Assembly (NCBI RefSeq): GCF_022815905.2
Contig: NZ_CP119327.1
Location: forward strand, 2,418,001-2,482,000
Reading direction: 5' to 3'
DNA length: 64,000 nt
Source: Staphylococcus sp. NRL 16/872
GTDB taxonomy: Bacteria > Bacillota > Bacilli > Staphylococcales > Staphylococcaceae
Position 1 is the stretch's first letter, and each line of letters starts with the position of its first letter. The notes under the pieces were generated by a model. It worked only from the letters and a program-made list of their open reading frames with translations, was not told where the DNA came from and did not search any database. Shown here piece by piece: positions 56,737-64,000 of this stretch. A program made the position numbers and the translations under genes.

Positions 56737-57240
56737 ATGAATGCAATTACAAGTATTATAGAAACTGAAGCTATATTCAGTGACGATGAACAACATCGTT
56801 ATTTACTTAAAAAAACATGGGATAGAAAATTGCCAACTTGTACAGTGATAACGATGTACCCTCATTTAGATGGAATATTATCTCTTGATTTAACGACTGT
56901 CCTAATTCTAAATCAATTATCGTCTGAAAACGATTATGGTTCAGTTTATCTTGTTAATTTATTTTCGAACATTAAAACACCTGAAAATCTTAAGCATATA
57001 AAAGCCCCCTATGATAAGAATACCGATATTCATATTATGAAAGCAGTATCTGAAAGTGAAAAAATTATTCTAGCATATGGTGCTTATGCTAAACGTCCTG
57101 GTGTCGAAAAGCGTGTCGAACAAGTGATGGAAATGTTAAAACCTCATAAAAAGAAAGTCCAAAAGCTCATAAATCCAGTAACGAACGAAATCATGCATCC
57201 GCTCAACCCTAAAGCGAGACAAAAATGGACATTGAAATAA
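56737..57240 (+). CDS. SCC-associated DUF1643 protein
   Basis: A protein of 167 residues of DUF1643: RYLLKKTWDRKLPTCTVITMYPHLDGI, LVNLFSNIKTPENL, ILAYGAYAKRPGVEKRVEQV. The start at ATG 56737 follows AAGGGGTGA by 7 bases; a GTG at 56728 overlaps that site. DUF1643 proteins may bind nucleotides, but no role is proven. It belongs to the same tight gene run. Confidence 0.85.
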   Translation: MNAITSIIETEAIFSDDEQHRYLLKKTWDRKLPTCTVITMYPHLDGILSLDLTTVLILNQLSSENDYGSVYLVNLFSNIKTPENLKHIKAPYDKNTDIHIMKAVSESEKIILAYGAYAKRPGVEKRVEQVMEMLKPHKKKVQKLINPVTNEIMHPLNPKARQKWTLK

Positions 57241-57253
57241 AGGAGGAACATCT

Positions 57254-57475
57254 ATGAACCATGAAACTAAACAATCAGACTGGCAAACGGTTGCTAGTTG
57301 TTTAGCATCGCAAGATTATGTATCAATAGTAAAAGGTTTAATACACCATTTTACAGCAATTGAAGATGAAGAAATATTGGATAAAATCTATGATGATTTT
57401 ATGAATGATGATTCTATAACAACAGTACTTAATAATGATTTTCAAGATATTATCAATCGATACTTATCAAAATAA
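57254..57475 (+). CDS. Small SCC-associated acidic protein
   Basis: A 73-residue acidic helical protein (MNHETKQSDWQTVASCLASQ ... LNNDFQDIINRYLSK), last in the post-ccrB gene run, with AAGGAGGAAC before the ATG and a terminator behind. It is a usual companion of DUF1643 in SCC elements. Function unknown. Confidence 0.75.
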   Translation: MNHETKQSDWQTVASCLASQDYVSIVKGLIHHFTAIEDEEILDKIYDDFMNDDSITTVLNNDFQDIINRYLSK

Positions 57476-57498
57476 AATGTATATAATAGTAAAACCAG

Positions 57499-57535
57499 AG
57501 CATCCCTCACTTAGCGATCAGGGATGCTTTATTCA
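57499..57535 (+). terminator. Terminator after the post-ccrB gene run
   Basis: AGCATCCCT pairs with AGGGATGCT and is followed by TTATT; the T-run is short. Confidence 0.65.
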
Positions 57536-57580
57536 TTTATAATCAGTTTAATTCACTTAAAAATAGTTGTTCTGCTTGTT

Positions 57581-58873
57581 TCATTTTTTTATAAAGTCCT
57601 CATATCTTTCACTACTTTTCGGAATATGGAGTCCTAATTTAATTAAGTTAACATCTTCACGTTCCCGTTCATTTTTTTCATAAGATAAACCTTGGTTTAA
57701 AAATAACACTTGTTTTTTCACATGTTTACTATCTGGATAAAAATAATATCCTTTTTTGGAATTAAACCTAAACATATATGCTAAAACTTGAAGATAATCT
57801 CGATTACCTATATTTTTAATTGGCTTATATTTAGCATCCCCAATAATTCTATAGCGTTCACTTCGACTAATAAAATCAGGATAAATCTCACCTAATTTTC
57901 TGCCATTTTCTTTAGTAAATAAATTTTGTGTACCATATTTCTCTTTATTTTGTGGATGATAATAGTCTTCACCTATTAACGTAGCAATATATTCTTCCCA
58001 TAACCAGGCTCCATCAAATAAAATACCATGGATCTTTTTGATCCCATCACCAACATAATGTTTTTTTTGTTGTAAAATCATTAAACAAAGCCTTTGTAAT
58101 TCTCTGTATTCTTTATAAAACGCATGACGAAGCGGTCTCTTTTCGTTTTTTATAATAATTTTATTTTTATCCAAACGATTGTAACAGCTTGTTGCTTCAC
58201 GTATCATTTCAGATTCACGTTTAACACTACCTAGTAAATTCATTCCTATTTTCTTCGTTTGAATAAATTCTATTGTATGTCTAATTAACTGAGTGATGTA
58301 GTTATCATATGAAAATTCTCTTTGATTATATGCAATATTTCCTACAAAAGGGGTATTTAGTTTAATATGTCTTGATATATCAATCGTCCCTTTTAAATTA
58401 TCATCATTATATTTATTTCTAGTATATTGTTTAAATAGTCCTTTCCGCATAACTTTTTTCAGATAATATGGGAACAGAAAGATAAGTAAATTTATAATAT
58501 TATCTTCTTTATCTAAAAGCGTACTTAAGTCGATTACATGTGGCATTTTCAAAACATTTTCTAATAAATATTGAAAAAAATAATCTTTTTTGTCTTCTTT
58601 ATCTGAAAAACGAGACTTAATAATTAAGTTCTCATCACCGTAACCCAAAAAACCCACAATATTTTTAGAATAGTATGTTTCATGTTTGCTCTGAAGAATT
58701 GTTTGCTCTTCTGAAATACTATTCTCTTTTTTTAAATTATCAGGAAAGATAAAAACACCTGTGTTCTCTAGTTCTAATAACGTCTTATCTATTACACTAT
58801 CAACAATATTTGGTATATCATTAAATCTTAAAGAAGAATAAGAGGTATTATCCTCTATTTCAAGCCTCTTCAT
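57581..58873 (-). CDS. mcrC: McrC, nuclease subunit of an McrBC-type restriction system
   Basis: About 430 residues. The N-terminal part pairs with McrB; the C-terminal PD-(D/E)xK nuclease site is GEIYPDFISRS then RIIGDAKYKPI (D...D-x-K). McrBC systems cut DNA with modified cytosine. ATG 58873 is preferred (AGGTG six bases ahead); it overlaps the mcrB stop. With mcrB truncated, cleavage is probably lost, although the McrC frame itself is intact. Confidence 0.85.
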   Translation of the reverse strand: MKRLEIEDNTSYSSLRFNDIPNIVDSVIDKTLLELENTGVFIFPDNLKKENSISEEQTILQSKHETYYSKNIVGFLGYGDENLIIKSRFSDKEDKKDYFFQYLLENVLKMPHVIDLSTLLDKEDNIINLLIFLFPYYLKKVMRKGLFKQYTRNKYNDDNLKGTIDISRHIKLNTPFVGNIAYNQREFSYDNYITQLIRHTIEFIQTKKIGMNLLGSVKRESEMIREATSCYNRLDKNKIIIKNEKRPLRHAFYKEYRELQRLCLMILQQKKHYVGDGIKKIHGILFDGAWLWEEYIATLIGEDYYHPQNKEKYGTQNLFTKENGRKLGEIYPDFISRSERYRIIGDAKYKPIKNIGNRDYLQVLAYMFRFNSKKGYYFYPDSKHVKKQVLFLNQGLSYEKNEREREDVNLIKLGLHIPKSSERYEDFIKK

Positions 58874-59449
58874 TATTTTCACCTAATTCTGAAGAATTAC
58901 TATAATATGCGGATTCAAAATTATTCATAATATCTTCTTCGTTAAACATACCTCTAATATAATCAGCTAATAATGGCTGTAAATAATCTTTCCACAGTTC
59001 GTCAAAAGTCATACTTCTTAACTTTAAGAAGTATGCAGCACCTATATGATAATTACTATTTAATTCTTCAACACTTGAAATAGCTTCATTGAGTCTTACC
59101 ATTCGTTCAATTGCCTTATTTTTTTTATCGCCTAAGACTTCGAGCATTTGTGTATTTTCGTTTGCTTCAATTTTAATAAATCTAAATCTACGTCTCATTG
59201 CAAAATCAAAAGTATCTATTGAACGATCAATATCATTCATCGTTCCAATAATATAAACATTCTCGGGAATATAAAATTTATCTTCAAAGTTCTCCATATT
59301 ATTATATTGCGTTTTTACTGATCCTTTCTTCCCTCTGTAACTAGGATCAATTGAAAAGAATAATTCACCAAATATTTTTGAGATTTCTCCTCTGTTTATT
59401 TCATCTATAATAAATACAAATCTTTTATCTTCCGAGTTATTAAATGAAT
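58860..59449 (-). pseudogene. mcrB: McrB, 5'-truncated AAA+ GTPase subunit
   Basis: Only the C-terminal half of the motor remains: Walker B FVFIIDEINRGEISKIFGEL, sensor 1 YIIGTMNDIDRSID, arginine finger FAMRRRFRF and the winged C-terminal part. The DNA-recognition domain and the Walker A motif are gone. The frame runs directly into the end of a small IS431-like element, where a TTG could start a 200-residue fragment beginning with three residues encoded by the inverted repeat. Without Walker A the protein cannot bind GTP. Confidence 0.88.
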
Positions 59450-59597
59450 GGTTCTGTTGCAAAGTTAAAAATCATGTAATATTTATACTAAAAAATGAAA
59501 AATAATTAATACTAACAAAACTCTTTACTGTTAAAACAATATTTGCTTTTATAGTTTTGTATAGATGTGCATATAATTTTAACTTTGCAACAGAACC
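59450..59597. mobile_element. 148-bp element with IS431-like inverted repeats and no transposase
   Basis: Both ends carry GGTTCTGTTGCAAAGTT, the terminal repeat of IS431/IS257 (IS6/IS26 family); the identity extends to 21 bp (59450-59470 and 59577-59597). The 106-bp interior is A/T-rich, non-coding and unlike the IS431 interior I remember. Flanking octamers (AAATGAAT and AGAATAGG) differ, so no target duplication: the element probably sits at a deletion or recombination joint. Confidence 0.82.
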
Positions 59598-59712
59598 AGA
59601 ATAGGCCTAGTAAGAAAAAGGCTGATCTTTTTTAGCCGTAGTATATGGAATGCCTTCAATATGTTGTGTTTGTTTGTGAGAATCTATATCAATTTTTTAG
59701 TATACTTATAGT

Positions 59713-60708
59713 CTAACCATAAAAGCACTTAGCAACAATAAATGTCACAGTTGATAAACAAATAGATACAATAATGACAACTATTAATGGTTTGAAAGCA
59801 CGATCTTTTAAGTCTTTAAATGAAACATTTAACCCTAATGCAACCATTGCCATCAATAAGCATATAGTAGTGATATTATCTATAATTTGCATAACCATGT
59901 GTGACAAGGATACATAAGTATGGAATAGTGCCATCATGACAAAGCCAAGTAAAAAGTAAGGTACATCAATACGTTTTTTTTCAGTCTCACTATGCGATTT
60001 TTTTCTCATAATTAAAATTAAAATAATACTCAGAGGTATTAATAAAAAAACACGTCCCAGTTTTCCTAACAGACCCATACTCAAAGCCTCTTGGCCTGAG
60101 AAGCCCGAAGCAAGAATTACATGTGCAATTTCATGTAAACTTGTACCTGACCAGACCCCAAATACTTCAGGAGATATTGTAAAAACAGAATATATTACAG
60201 TATATGCAAGTGAAAATATAGTGCCAATAAGTGCGACAATACCAATACTAATCGCAGAATCTTTTTCTCTAGATTTTAATATTGGAGATACTGCTGCAAT
60301 AGCTGCCGCACCACACACCCCAGTGCCAATACCTAATAATAGGATGAGGTTTTTATCTCCTTTAATATATTTATTTAGTAATAACATTAATCCGATACTA
60401 AAAAGGATGACTCCAATATCGATTAATAACAAATCGCTACCTTTTCCAATTACATCATAAATATTTAGCTTTAATCCATATAATATAATAGCTAATTTCA
60501 GTAACCGTTTAGACGAAAATGCGATTCCTGAACGATATGCTTCAGGGTAACCCTTAAAATGTCTATATAGAATCGCAATCAGTATAGCAATTGTTAAAGC
60601 ACCTATCTTATCTAAAAATGGTAACTTTGAGCCTAACAAACTTATAACTGCGATGATAAATGTGAATAATAAACCATAAATAAAGGCTTTGTTTTTTAAG
60701 GATTTCAC
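59713..60708 (-). CDS. YeiH-family putative sulfate exporter
   Basis: A 331-residue integral membrane protein with about 10 spans, of the YeiH/UPF0324 family. Typical segments are AYRSGIAFSSKRLLKLAIILYG, GVCGAAAIAAVSPILKSREKD, GVWSGTSLHEIAHVILASGF and MALFHTYVSLSHMV. The family is annotated as sulfate exporter without strong biochemical proof. GTG start behind AAAGGAGGAG. It is divergent from a LysR gene, which probably controls it. Confidence 0.87.
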   Translation of the reverse strand: MKSLKNKAFIYGLLFTFIIAVISLLGSKLPFLDKIGALTIAILIAILYRHFKGYPEAYRSGIAFSSKRLLKLAIILYGLKLNIYDVIGKGSDLLLIDIGVILFSIGLMLLLNKYIKGDKNLILLLGIGTGVCGAAAIAAVSPILKSREKDSAISIGIVALIGTIFSLAYTVIYSVFTISPEVFGVWSGTSLHEIAHVILASGFSGQEALSMGLLGKLGRVFLLIPLSIILILIMRKKSHSETEKKRIDVPYFLLGFVMMALFHTYVSLSHMVMQIIDNITTICLLMAMVALGLNVSFKDLKDRAFKPLIVVIIVSICLSTVTFIVAKCFYG

Positions 60709-60768
60709 TTTTTAACTCCTCCTTTATCAAAAGCTTATCATCGCATAGTTATAACGTGAAATAAATAT

Positions 60769-60801
60769 TGAGTATATTACTCATAACATTTTTGTTATAA
60801 T
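60769..60801 (+). promoter_or_regulatory. LysR-type operator and promoter between yeiH and lysR
   Basis: TGAGTA-TAT-TACTCA (60769-60783) is a perfect palindrome of T-N11-A type, as LysR regulators bind. TATAAT (60796-60801) is the likely -10 of the LysR gene, with the palindrome over its weak -35, which suggests autoregulation. Confidence 0.65.
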
Positions 60802-60832
60802 AGAGGTATTCAAATGTCAGGAGACCTAGTTA

Positions 60833-61654
60833 ATGGATTCATTAAAAGTTCTAACTGAAGTAGTTAAAACGCAAAGTTTTACTAAAGCTGCAGAAAATTT
60901 ATATACTTCACAGCCATCAATAAGTCGCGATATTAAACGATTAGAACTGGAATACGATGTAAAAATTTTCGAATTTAGACATTCTAAAATGTCTTTAACA
61001 AGCGATGGGGAGAAACTATTTCAATATGCTTTACAACGTGAGCGTTTAGAACAAACCTTAAGACACGATTTGAAAATGCAACCTGATACAATTTCGGGAG
61101 ATGTGAGGGTAGGGAGTAGTTACACTTATGGCGAATATCGATTGTCACAACATCTTACTGATTTAGCCAAAAAATATCCTGAATTATACATTCATGTGTA
61201 TTTAAATAATTCTGATACAGTATTACAACATATTAAGAATAACACTATCGATTTAGGTATAATCGAAAAAGAGGTTCAAAGTAATATTATACACAGTAGA
61301 CGTATTGCTCAAGATGAAATAGTATTAATTCGTAAAAAATCATCATCTTCAAATAAATCAATATGCTTTATCAGAGAACGCGGATCAGGTACAAGAGTCT
61401 ATCAAGAAAATGCGTTATCACAAATGACTTCATCCTCTTATTTAGTAGAAATTAATAACACAAATCTAATTAAAAATATGGTTCATGCTGATAAAGGCTT
61501 TTCTATTGTTTCTAAATCGACATTAACCCCTTATGATTTAGAAAAGCTAGAAGTAACAAACTTAGGCATCACACGCCATTTCTATTTAGTCATACATAAA
61601 AATAAGTATATTGATACGAAGCTTAATGAAGTTATCAACAATTTGATTTCATGA
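60833..61654 (+). CDS. LysR-family transcriptional regulator
   Basis: A 273-residue regulator. N-terminal winged helix MDSLKVLTEVVKTQSFTKAAENLYTSQPSISRDIKRLE, then the linker helix and a substrate-binding domain (DVRVGSSYTYGEYRLSQHL ... IDLGIIEKEV). Slightly short for the family (about 290-300). It is divergent from the YeiH transporter, a common pairing in Firmicutes, so it probably controls that gene; sulfur or nitrogen metabolite as inducer is a guess. Confidence 0.88.
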   Translation: MDSLKVLTEVVKTQSFTKAAENLYTSQPSISRDIKRLELEYDVKIFEFRHSKMSLTSDGEKLFQYALQRERLEQTLRHDLKMQPDTISGDVRVGSSYTYGEYRLSQHLTDLAKKYPELYIHVYLNNSDTVLQHIKNNTIDLGIIEKEVQSNIIHSRRIAQDEIVLIRKKSSSSNKSICFIRERGSGTRVYQENALSQMTSSSYLVEINNTNLIKNMVHADKGFSIVSKSTLTPYDLEKLEVTNLGITRHFYLVIHKNKYIDTKLNEVINNLIS

Positions 61655-61716
61655 ATTTTGATCTTTGTATTATTTATTCTAAATTTAATGCATGTTCTAA
61701 TGACAATATATTTAAA

Positions 61717-61759
61717 AAAGGATAAACTCTCAATATATAACATTCATAATTTATCCTTT
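61717..61759. terminator. Stem-loop after lysR
   Basis: AAAGGATAAA pairs with TTTATCCTTT across a 23-base A/T-rich loop. A plausible weak terminator of lysR; the T-run is poor. Confidence 0.5.
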
Positions 61760-61826
61760 AAATTATTGGCAATTAGCGTCAAAAATATTAGAATGACGCA
61801 TTGTAACTAATATCGTACATATCACT

Positions 61827-61926
61827 TTGCATTCCTCTACTAACCAGTGTTATAATCTACTTAACAAAGTTATTAAGCATAATGCACCAATCCCCTCACT
61901 ATCGGAAGTAGTGAAGGGATTTTTAG
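61827..61926 (+). ncRNA. Antitoxin RNA of the Fst-like locus
   Basis: Promoter TTGCAT (61827-61832), 18-bp spacer, TATAAT (61851-61856) would start an RNA near 61863. It carries a 21-base repeat (61863-61883) that matches 62027-62047, over the toxin start codon, with one mismatch. It ends at the shared hairpin ATCCCCTCACTA / TAGTGAAGGGAT (61889-61920) followed by TTTTT. Being transcribed against the toxin gene, it can pair with the toxin start site and with the common terminator, as RNA II does in Fst loci. Confidence 0.75.
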
Positions 61927-61942
61927 GTGTGACTATAGTCGC

Positions 61943-62044
61943 CTATTTTTTCTTATCGTTGCGATTGCGTAGCCAATGCGCAAATAATGCGACGATACAA
62001 CCATTCGCTGCTGTGGTCATGATGTGAACAAAGTTATCAAGCAT
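61943..62044 (-). CDS. Fst/PepA1-like type I toxin peptide
   Basis: A 33-residue peptide starting MLDNFVHIMTTAANGCIVAL, one membrane helix, then FAHWLRNRNDKKK, a charged tail. Length, VHI near the start, the G-C-x-x-A-x-x-x-W-L pattern and the R/N/K tail match S. aureus PepA1 (SprA1) and the Fst family. AGGAGGTG precedes the ATG; the leader can fold CTCTC against GAGAGGAGG and hide it. The convergent antitoxin RNA completes the locus. Expected to depolarise the membrane if unchecked. Confidence 0.85.
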   Translation of the reverse strand: MLDNFVHIMTTAANGCIVALFAHWLRNRNDKKK

Positions 62045-62110
62045 AATTACACCTCCTCTCTACGTCTAGATTGACGCCTGAGAGATAGGCGACCTTTATA
62101 TTGTATCATC
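62045..62110 (-). promoter_or_regulatory. Toxin leader and probable promoter
   Basis: On the minus strand a TACAAT-type -10 lies near 62100, followed by a structured leader with CGCCT/AGGCG and CTCTC/GAGAG pairings; the latter masks the ribosome-binding site. The -35 is not clear. Confidence 0.5.
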
Positions 62111-62220
62111 CGTAATGGGTGAGTTACATATAACTTCTGATAAGTCATCTTATGTAGTGTTTTAAAACTGCTTGATTTCTTATATTACTATACTTACAGA
62201 ATCCAAAAACTCTATCAATG

Positions 62221-62254
62221 AAAAAAGAGATCTCATATATGAGACCTCTTTTTA
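62221..62254. terminator. Bidirectional terminator near the mqo end
   Basis: AAAAAGAG-a-TCTCATATATGAGA-c-CTCTTTTT is a near-perfect palindrome with T-run on each strand; it would end transcripts arriving from mqo and the small peptide gene. Confidence 0.75.
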
Positions 62255-62323
62255 ATATCAATAAAAATTGAATTTGGGTTTATAAAACTAATATACGTCA
62301 AAATTTTTATAAATATTTTGACT

Positions 62324-62425
62324 CTAATATTCTATGTTTGGTACTTGGTTTACATGTTTTTGGTAACGTTTGAGTGCACAAAAACCAATAGTACTAATAA
62401 TTGTTACTATTAATAATTTTTTCAC
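62324..62425 (-). CDS. 33-residue membrane peptide next to mqo
   Basis: GTG start with AAAGGAATG nine bases ahead. The product has a lysine pair, one hydrophobic helix (LLIVTIISTIGFCAL) and the polar tail KRYQKHVNQVPNIEY. I recall a similar tiny ORF beside mqo in other staphylococci. It lies 34 bases after the mqo stop on the same strand, so co-transcription is likely. Function unknown. Confidence 0.55.
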   Translation of the reverse strand: MKKLLIVTIISTIGFCALKRYQKHVNQVPNIEY

Positions 62426-62459
62426 GTTTAACATTCCTTTTTTAGCATTGTATTGTAGT

Positions 62460-63959
62460 CTATTTATTGTTTTGATAGTAATTTAATTCTAAATCTTTTG
62501 ATGTCTGTTGACGGATTTTTTTCATTAACGCAGTATCATTAATGAGTGATTTACCATAAGATGGAATCATTTTTTGTATTTTAGGTGTCCATTCAGATTC
62601 ATATTCAGGGAAGTTTTTCTCAAGTACTTCTAAAGCTACAGATACTGAAGTTGATGCTCCTGGAGACTCTCCTAATAAAGCTATTACCGAATGATCTTCA
62701 GAATTAACAACTTCTGTACCAAACTGAATAAATCCTTTACCATATTCGGGAGTATCTTTAATCACTTGTACACGTTTGCCTGCAGTGTATAACTGCCAAT
62801 CTTCATCACGTGCTTCTGGATAAAATGTACGTAAATGATTCATACAACCTTCTTTAGTCATTAATATTTGATCAAATGAATATTTGATTAAAGGTAGGTT
62901 TTTAGCAGCAGCAGATAACAATGTTGTAATATTATATGGTTTGACTGATTTAAATAAATCAAGATTAGAACCATTTTTTAAGAACTTAGGACCCACACTA
63001 GCGAATGGACCAAATAATAATGTACGTTCACCATCAATATATCGAGTATCCAAGTGAGGTACTGTCATAGGTGGTGTGCCAGGTGGTTCTTTACCGTAAA
63101 CTTTGGCATCGTGTTGGGCTATAATGTCTGGGTTAGTACAAATTAAAAATTGTCCTGTAATAGGGAATCCGCCCAAATGTTTACTTTCTGGAATTCCGGT
63201 TTTTTGTAATAGTGGAATAGCACCACCACCAGCACCAATAAATACATAATCAGCAAGTTCAGTTTGAACATCACCGCTGTTACGTTGACGCACTTTAACT
63301 TCCCATTTACCATCTTTTCGATGGTTAAAGTCTATTACTTCATGATTATATTGGACATTGGCATTAGGATGTTGTTCAATATTTTTAGCCATTTTACGAG
63401 TAAGCTCTCCAAAGTTAACATCTGTACCTTCGTTAATCTTACTAGCAGCCATAATATCACTTGAGCTATGACCCTCCATCATTAATGGAACCCATTTTCT
63501 CATCTCTTCAATATCTTCTGTATATTCAATATTGTCGAACATTGGAAAATCCTTCATAGCATGATAACGATCCTTTAAGAATTGAACGTTATTTTTACCT
63601 CTAACAAAACTAATGTGAGGTAATGGTTGAATAAATTCTTTAGGGTTGGAAATACTATTATTTTTAACTAAATGACCCCAAAATTGTTTTGAAATCTCAA
63701 ACTGTTCATTAATTTCTTTTGCCTTTTCTATATCAATTGATCCATCAGGTTGTTTCACTGTATAGTTCAATTCACATAAAGCAGCATGACCAGTTCCAGC
63801 ATTATGACGCTCATTTGAGCTTTCGATACCAGGACGATCCAAACGTTCATATAGTTTTATATTCCAGCTTGGTTCTAACTCTTTAAGCATAGAACTAAAA
63901 GTTGTGCTTAAAACACCAGCACCAATAACAACAACTGTTTTTGACTCTTTTGTATTCAT
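62460..63959 (-). CDS. mqo: Malate:quinone oxidoreductase
   Basis: Peripheral membrane FAD enzyme that oxidises malate to oxaloacetate and reduces menaquinone. The 499 residues match the family: FAD motif VVVIGAGVLSTTFSSML near the N-terminus, LYERLDRPGIESSNERHNAGTGHAALCELNYT, DYVFIGAGGGAIPLLQ, GGFPITGQFLICT and GESPGASTSVSVALEVL. Start behind AAGAAGGGAG. It ends near the small peptide gene and a bidirectional terminator. Confidence 0.97.
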   Translation of the reverse strand: MNTKESKTVVVIGAGVLSTTFSSMLKELEPSWNIKLYERLDRPGIESSNERHNAGTGHAALCELNYTVKQPDGSIDIEKAKEINEQFEISKQFWGHLVKNNSISNPKEFIQPLPHISFVRGKNNVQFLKDRYHAMKDFPMFDNIEYTEDIEEMRKWVPLMMEGHSSSDIMAASKINEGTDVNFGELTRKMAKNIEQHPNANVQYNHEVIDFNHRKDGKWEVKVRQRNSGDVQTELADYVFIGAGGGAIPLLQKTGIPESKHLGGFPITGQFLICTNPDIIAQHDAKVYGKEPPGTPPMTVPHLDTRYIDGERTLLFGPFASVGPKFLKNGSNLDLFKSVKPYNITTLLSAAAKNLPLIKYSFDQILMTKEGCMNHLRTFYPEARDEDWQLYTAGKRVQVIKDTPEYGKGFIQFGTEVVNSEDHSVIALLGESPGASTSVSVALEVLEKNFPEYESEWTPKIQKMIPSYGKSLINDTALMKKIRQQTSKDLELNYYQNNK

Positions 63960-64000
63960 AATTGACTCCCTTCTTTTAAGTACAAATATTAGGGTAATAC

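Noticed and set aside
59598..59712. Remnant gene between the mini element and yeiH
   Set aside because: No frame with recognisable protein sequence; treated as plain flanking DNA.
61827..62027. 66-codon plus-strand frame across the toxin locus
   Set aside because: It overlaps the antitoxin promoter and runs antisense to the PepA1-like toxin; no start signal.

Overview
The window is chromosomal DNA of a low-GC Gram-positive bacterium, almost certainly a coagulase-negative Staphylococcus. The xpt-pbuX, tcyP-nfrA-ahpCF, rpsF-ssb-rpsR, ychF-mscS-parB and metICFE blocks have staphylococcal sequence and order, and the right part carries a ccrAB/cch2 SCC-type element. A complete glucuronide/glucuronate operon with beta-glucuronidase suggests a beta-glucuronidase-positive species such as S. 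warneri or S. pasteuri; this species guess is weak.

Layout. (1) 1-13.6 kb: purine salvage (xpt-pbuX under a guanine riboswitch), a sigma-B-type stress gene, cystine uptake (tcyP), a nitroreductase, a FAH-family hydratase, the PerR-type ahpC-ahpF operon, lipoprotein, phosphatase and small membrane-protein genes, and a possible small RNA near 11.95-12.04 kb. (2) 13.7-21.2 kb: a small HTH protein, a low-complexity lipoprotein, rpsF-ssb-rpsR with a probable S6:S18 leader, a GH25 muramidase, ychF, a DUF951-type gene, mscS and an orphan parB. (3) 21.4-29.2 kb: metI-metC-metF-metE behind a CodY-like box and a very long Met T-box leader, then a cyclase-family gene. (4) 29.3-34.1 kb: an inositol-monophosphatase-family gene, pyruvoyl-type hdcA-hdcP (histamine formation and export), DinB and VOC genes. 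(5) 34.2-46.7 kb: a tight seven-gene operon kdgA-kdgK-transporter-uxaC-uxuA-uxuB-uidA that takes glucuronides to pyruvate and glyceraldehyde-3-phosphate, an AraC-type regulator, and divergent HAD and GH3 genes.

(6) 46.8-59.6 kb: an SCC-type island. Its left edge is a 5'-truncated GNAT gene abutting 42-bp tandem repeats that contain the nonamer ATGCGGTTT of the SCC att core. Then come a large unknown gene, the CCPol-MP-Cch2 replication module, ccrA, a small gene between ccrA and ccrB, ccrB, the DUF950/DUF960/DUF1643 genes with a coupled 30-codon ORF, and an McrBC restriction locus whose mcrB is cut off by a 148-bp transposase-less element with IS431-like ends. No mec or resistance gene is present, and rlmH, the usual SCC target, is not in the window.

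(7) 59.7-64.0 kb: a YeiH-type transporter with a divergent LysR regulator, an Fst/PepA1-like type I toxin-antitoxin locus, a 33-codon membrane peptide gene and mqo.

The best candidates for new biology are the SCC-type island (att-like tandem repeats, the ORF between ccrA and ccrB, the coupled micro-ORF), the Fst-like locus, the unassigned small RNA at 12 kb, a perfect palindrome over the xpt promoter, and a second terminator-like hairpin inside the met leader. All assignments come from reading the sequence and recalling family features; no database search was run.
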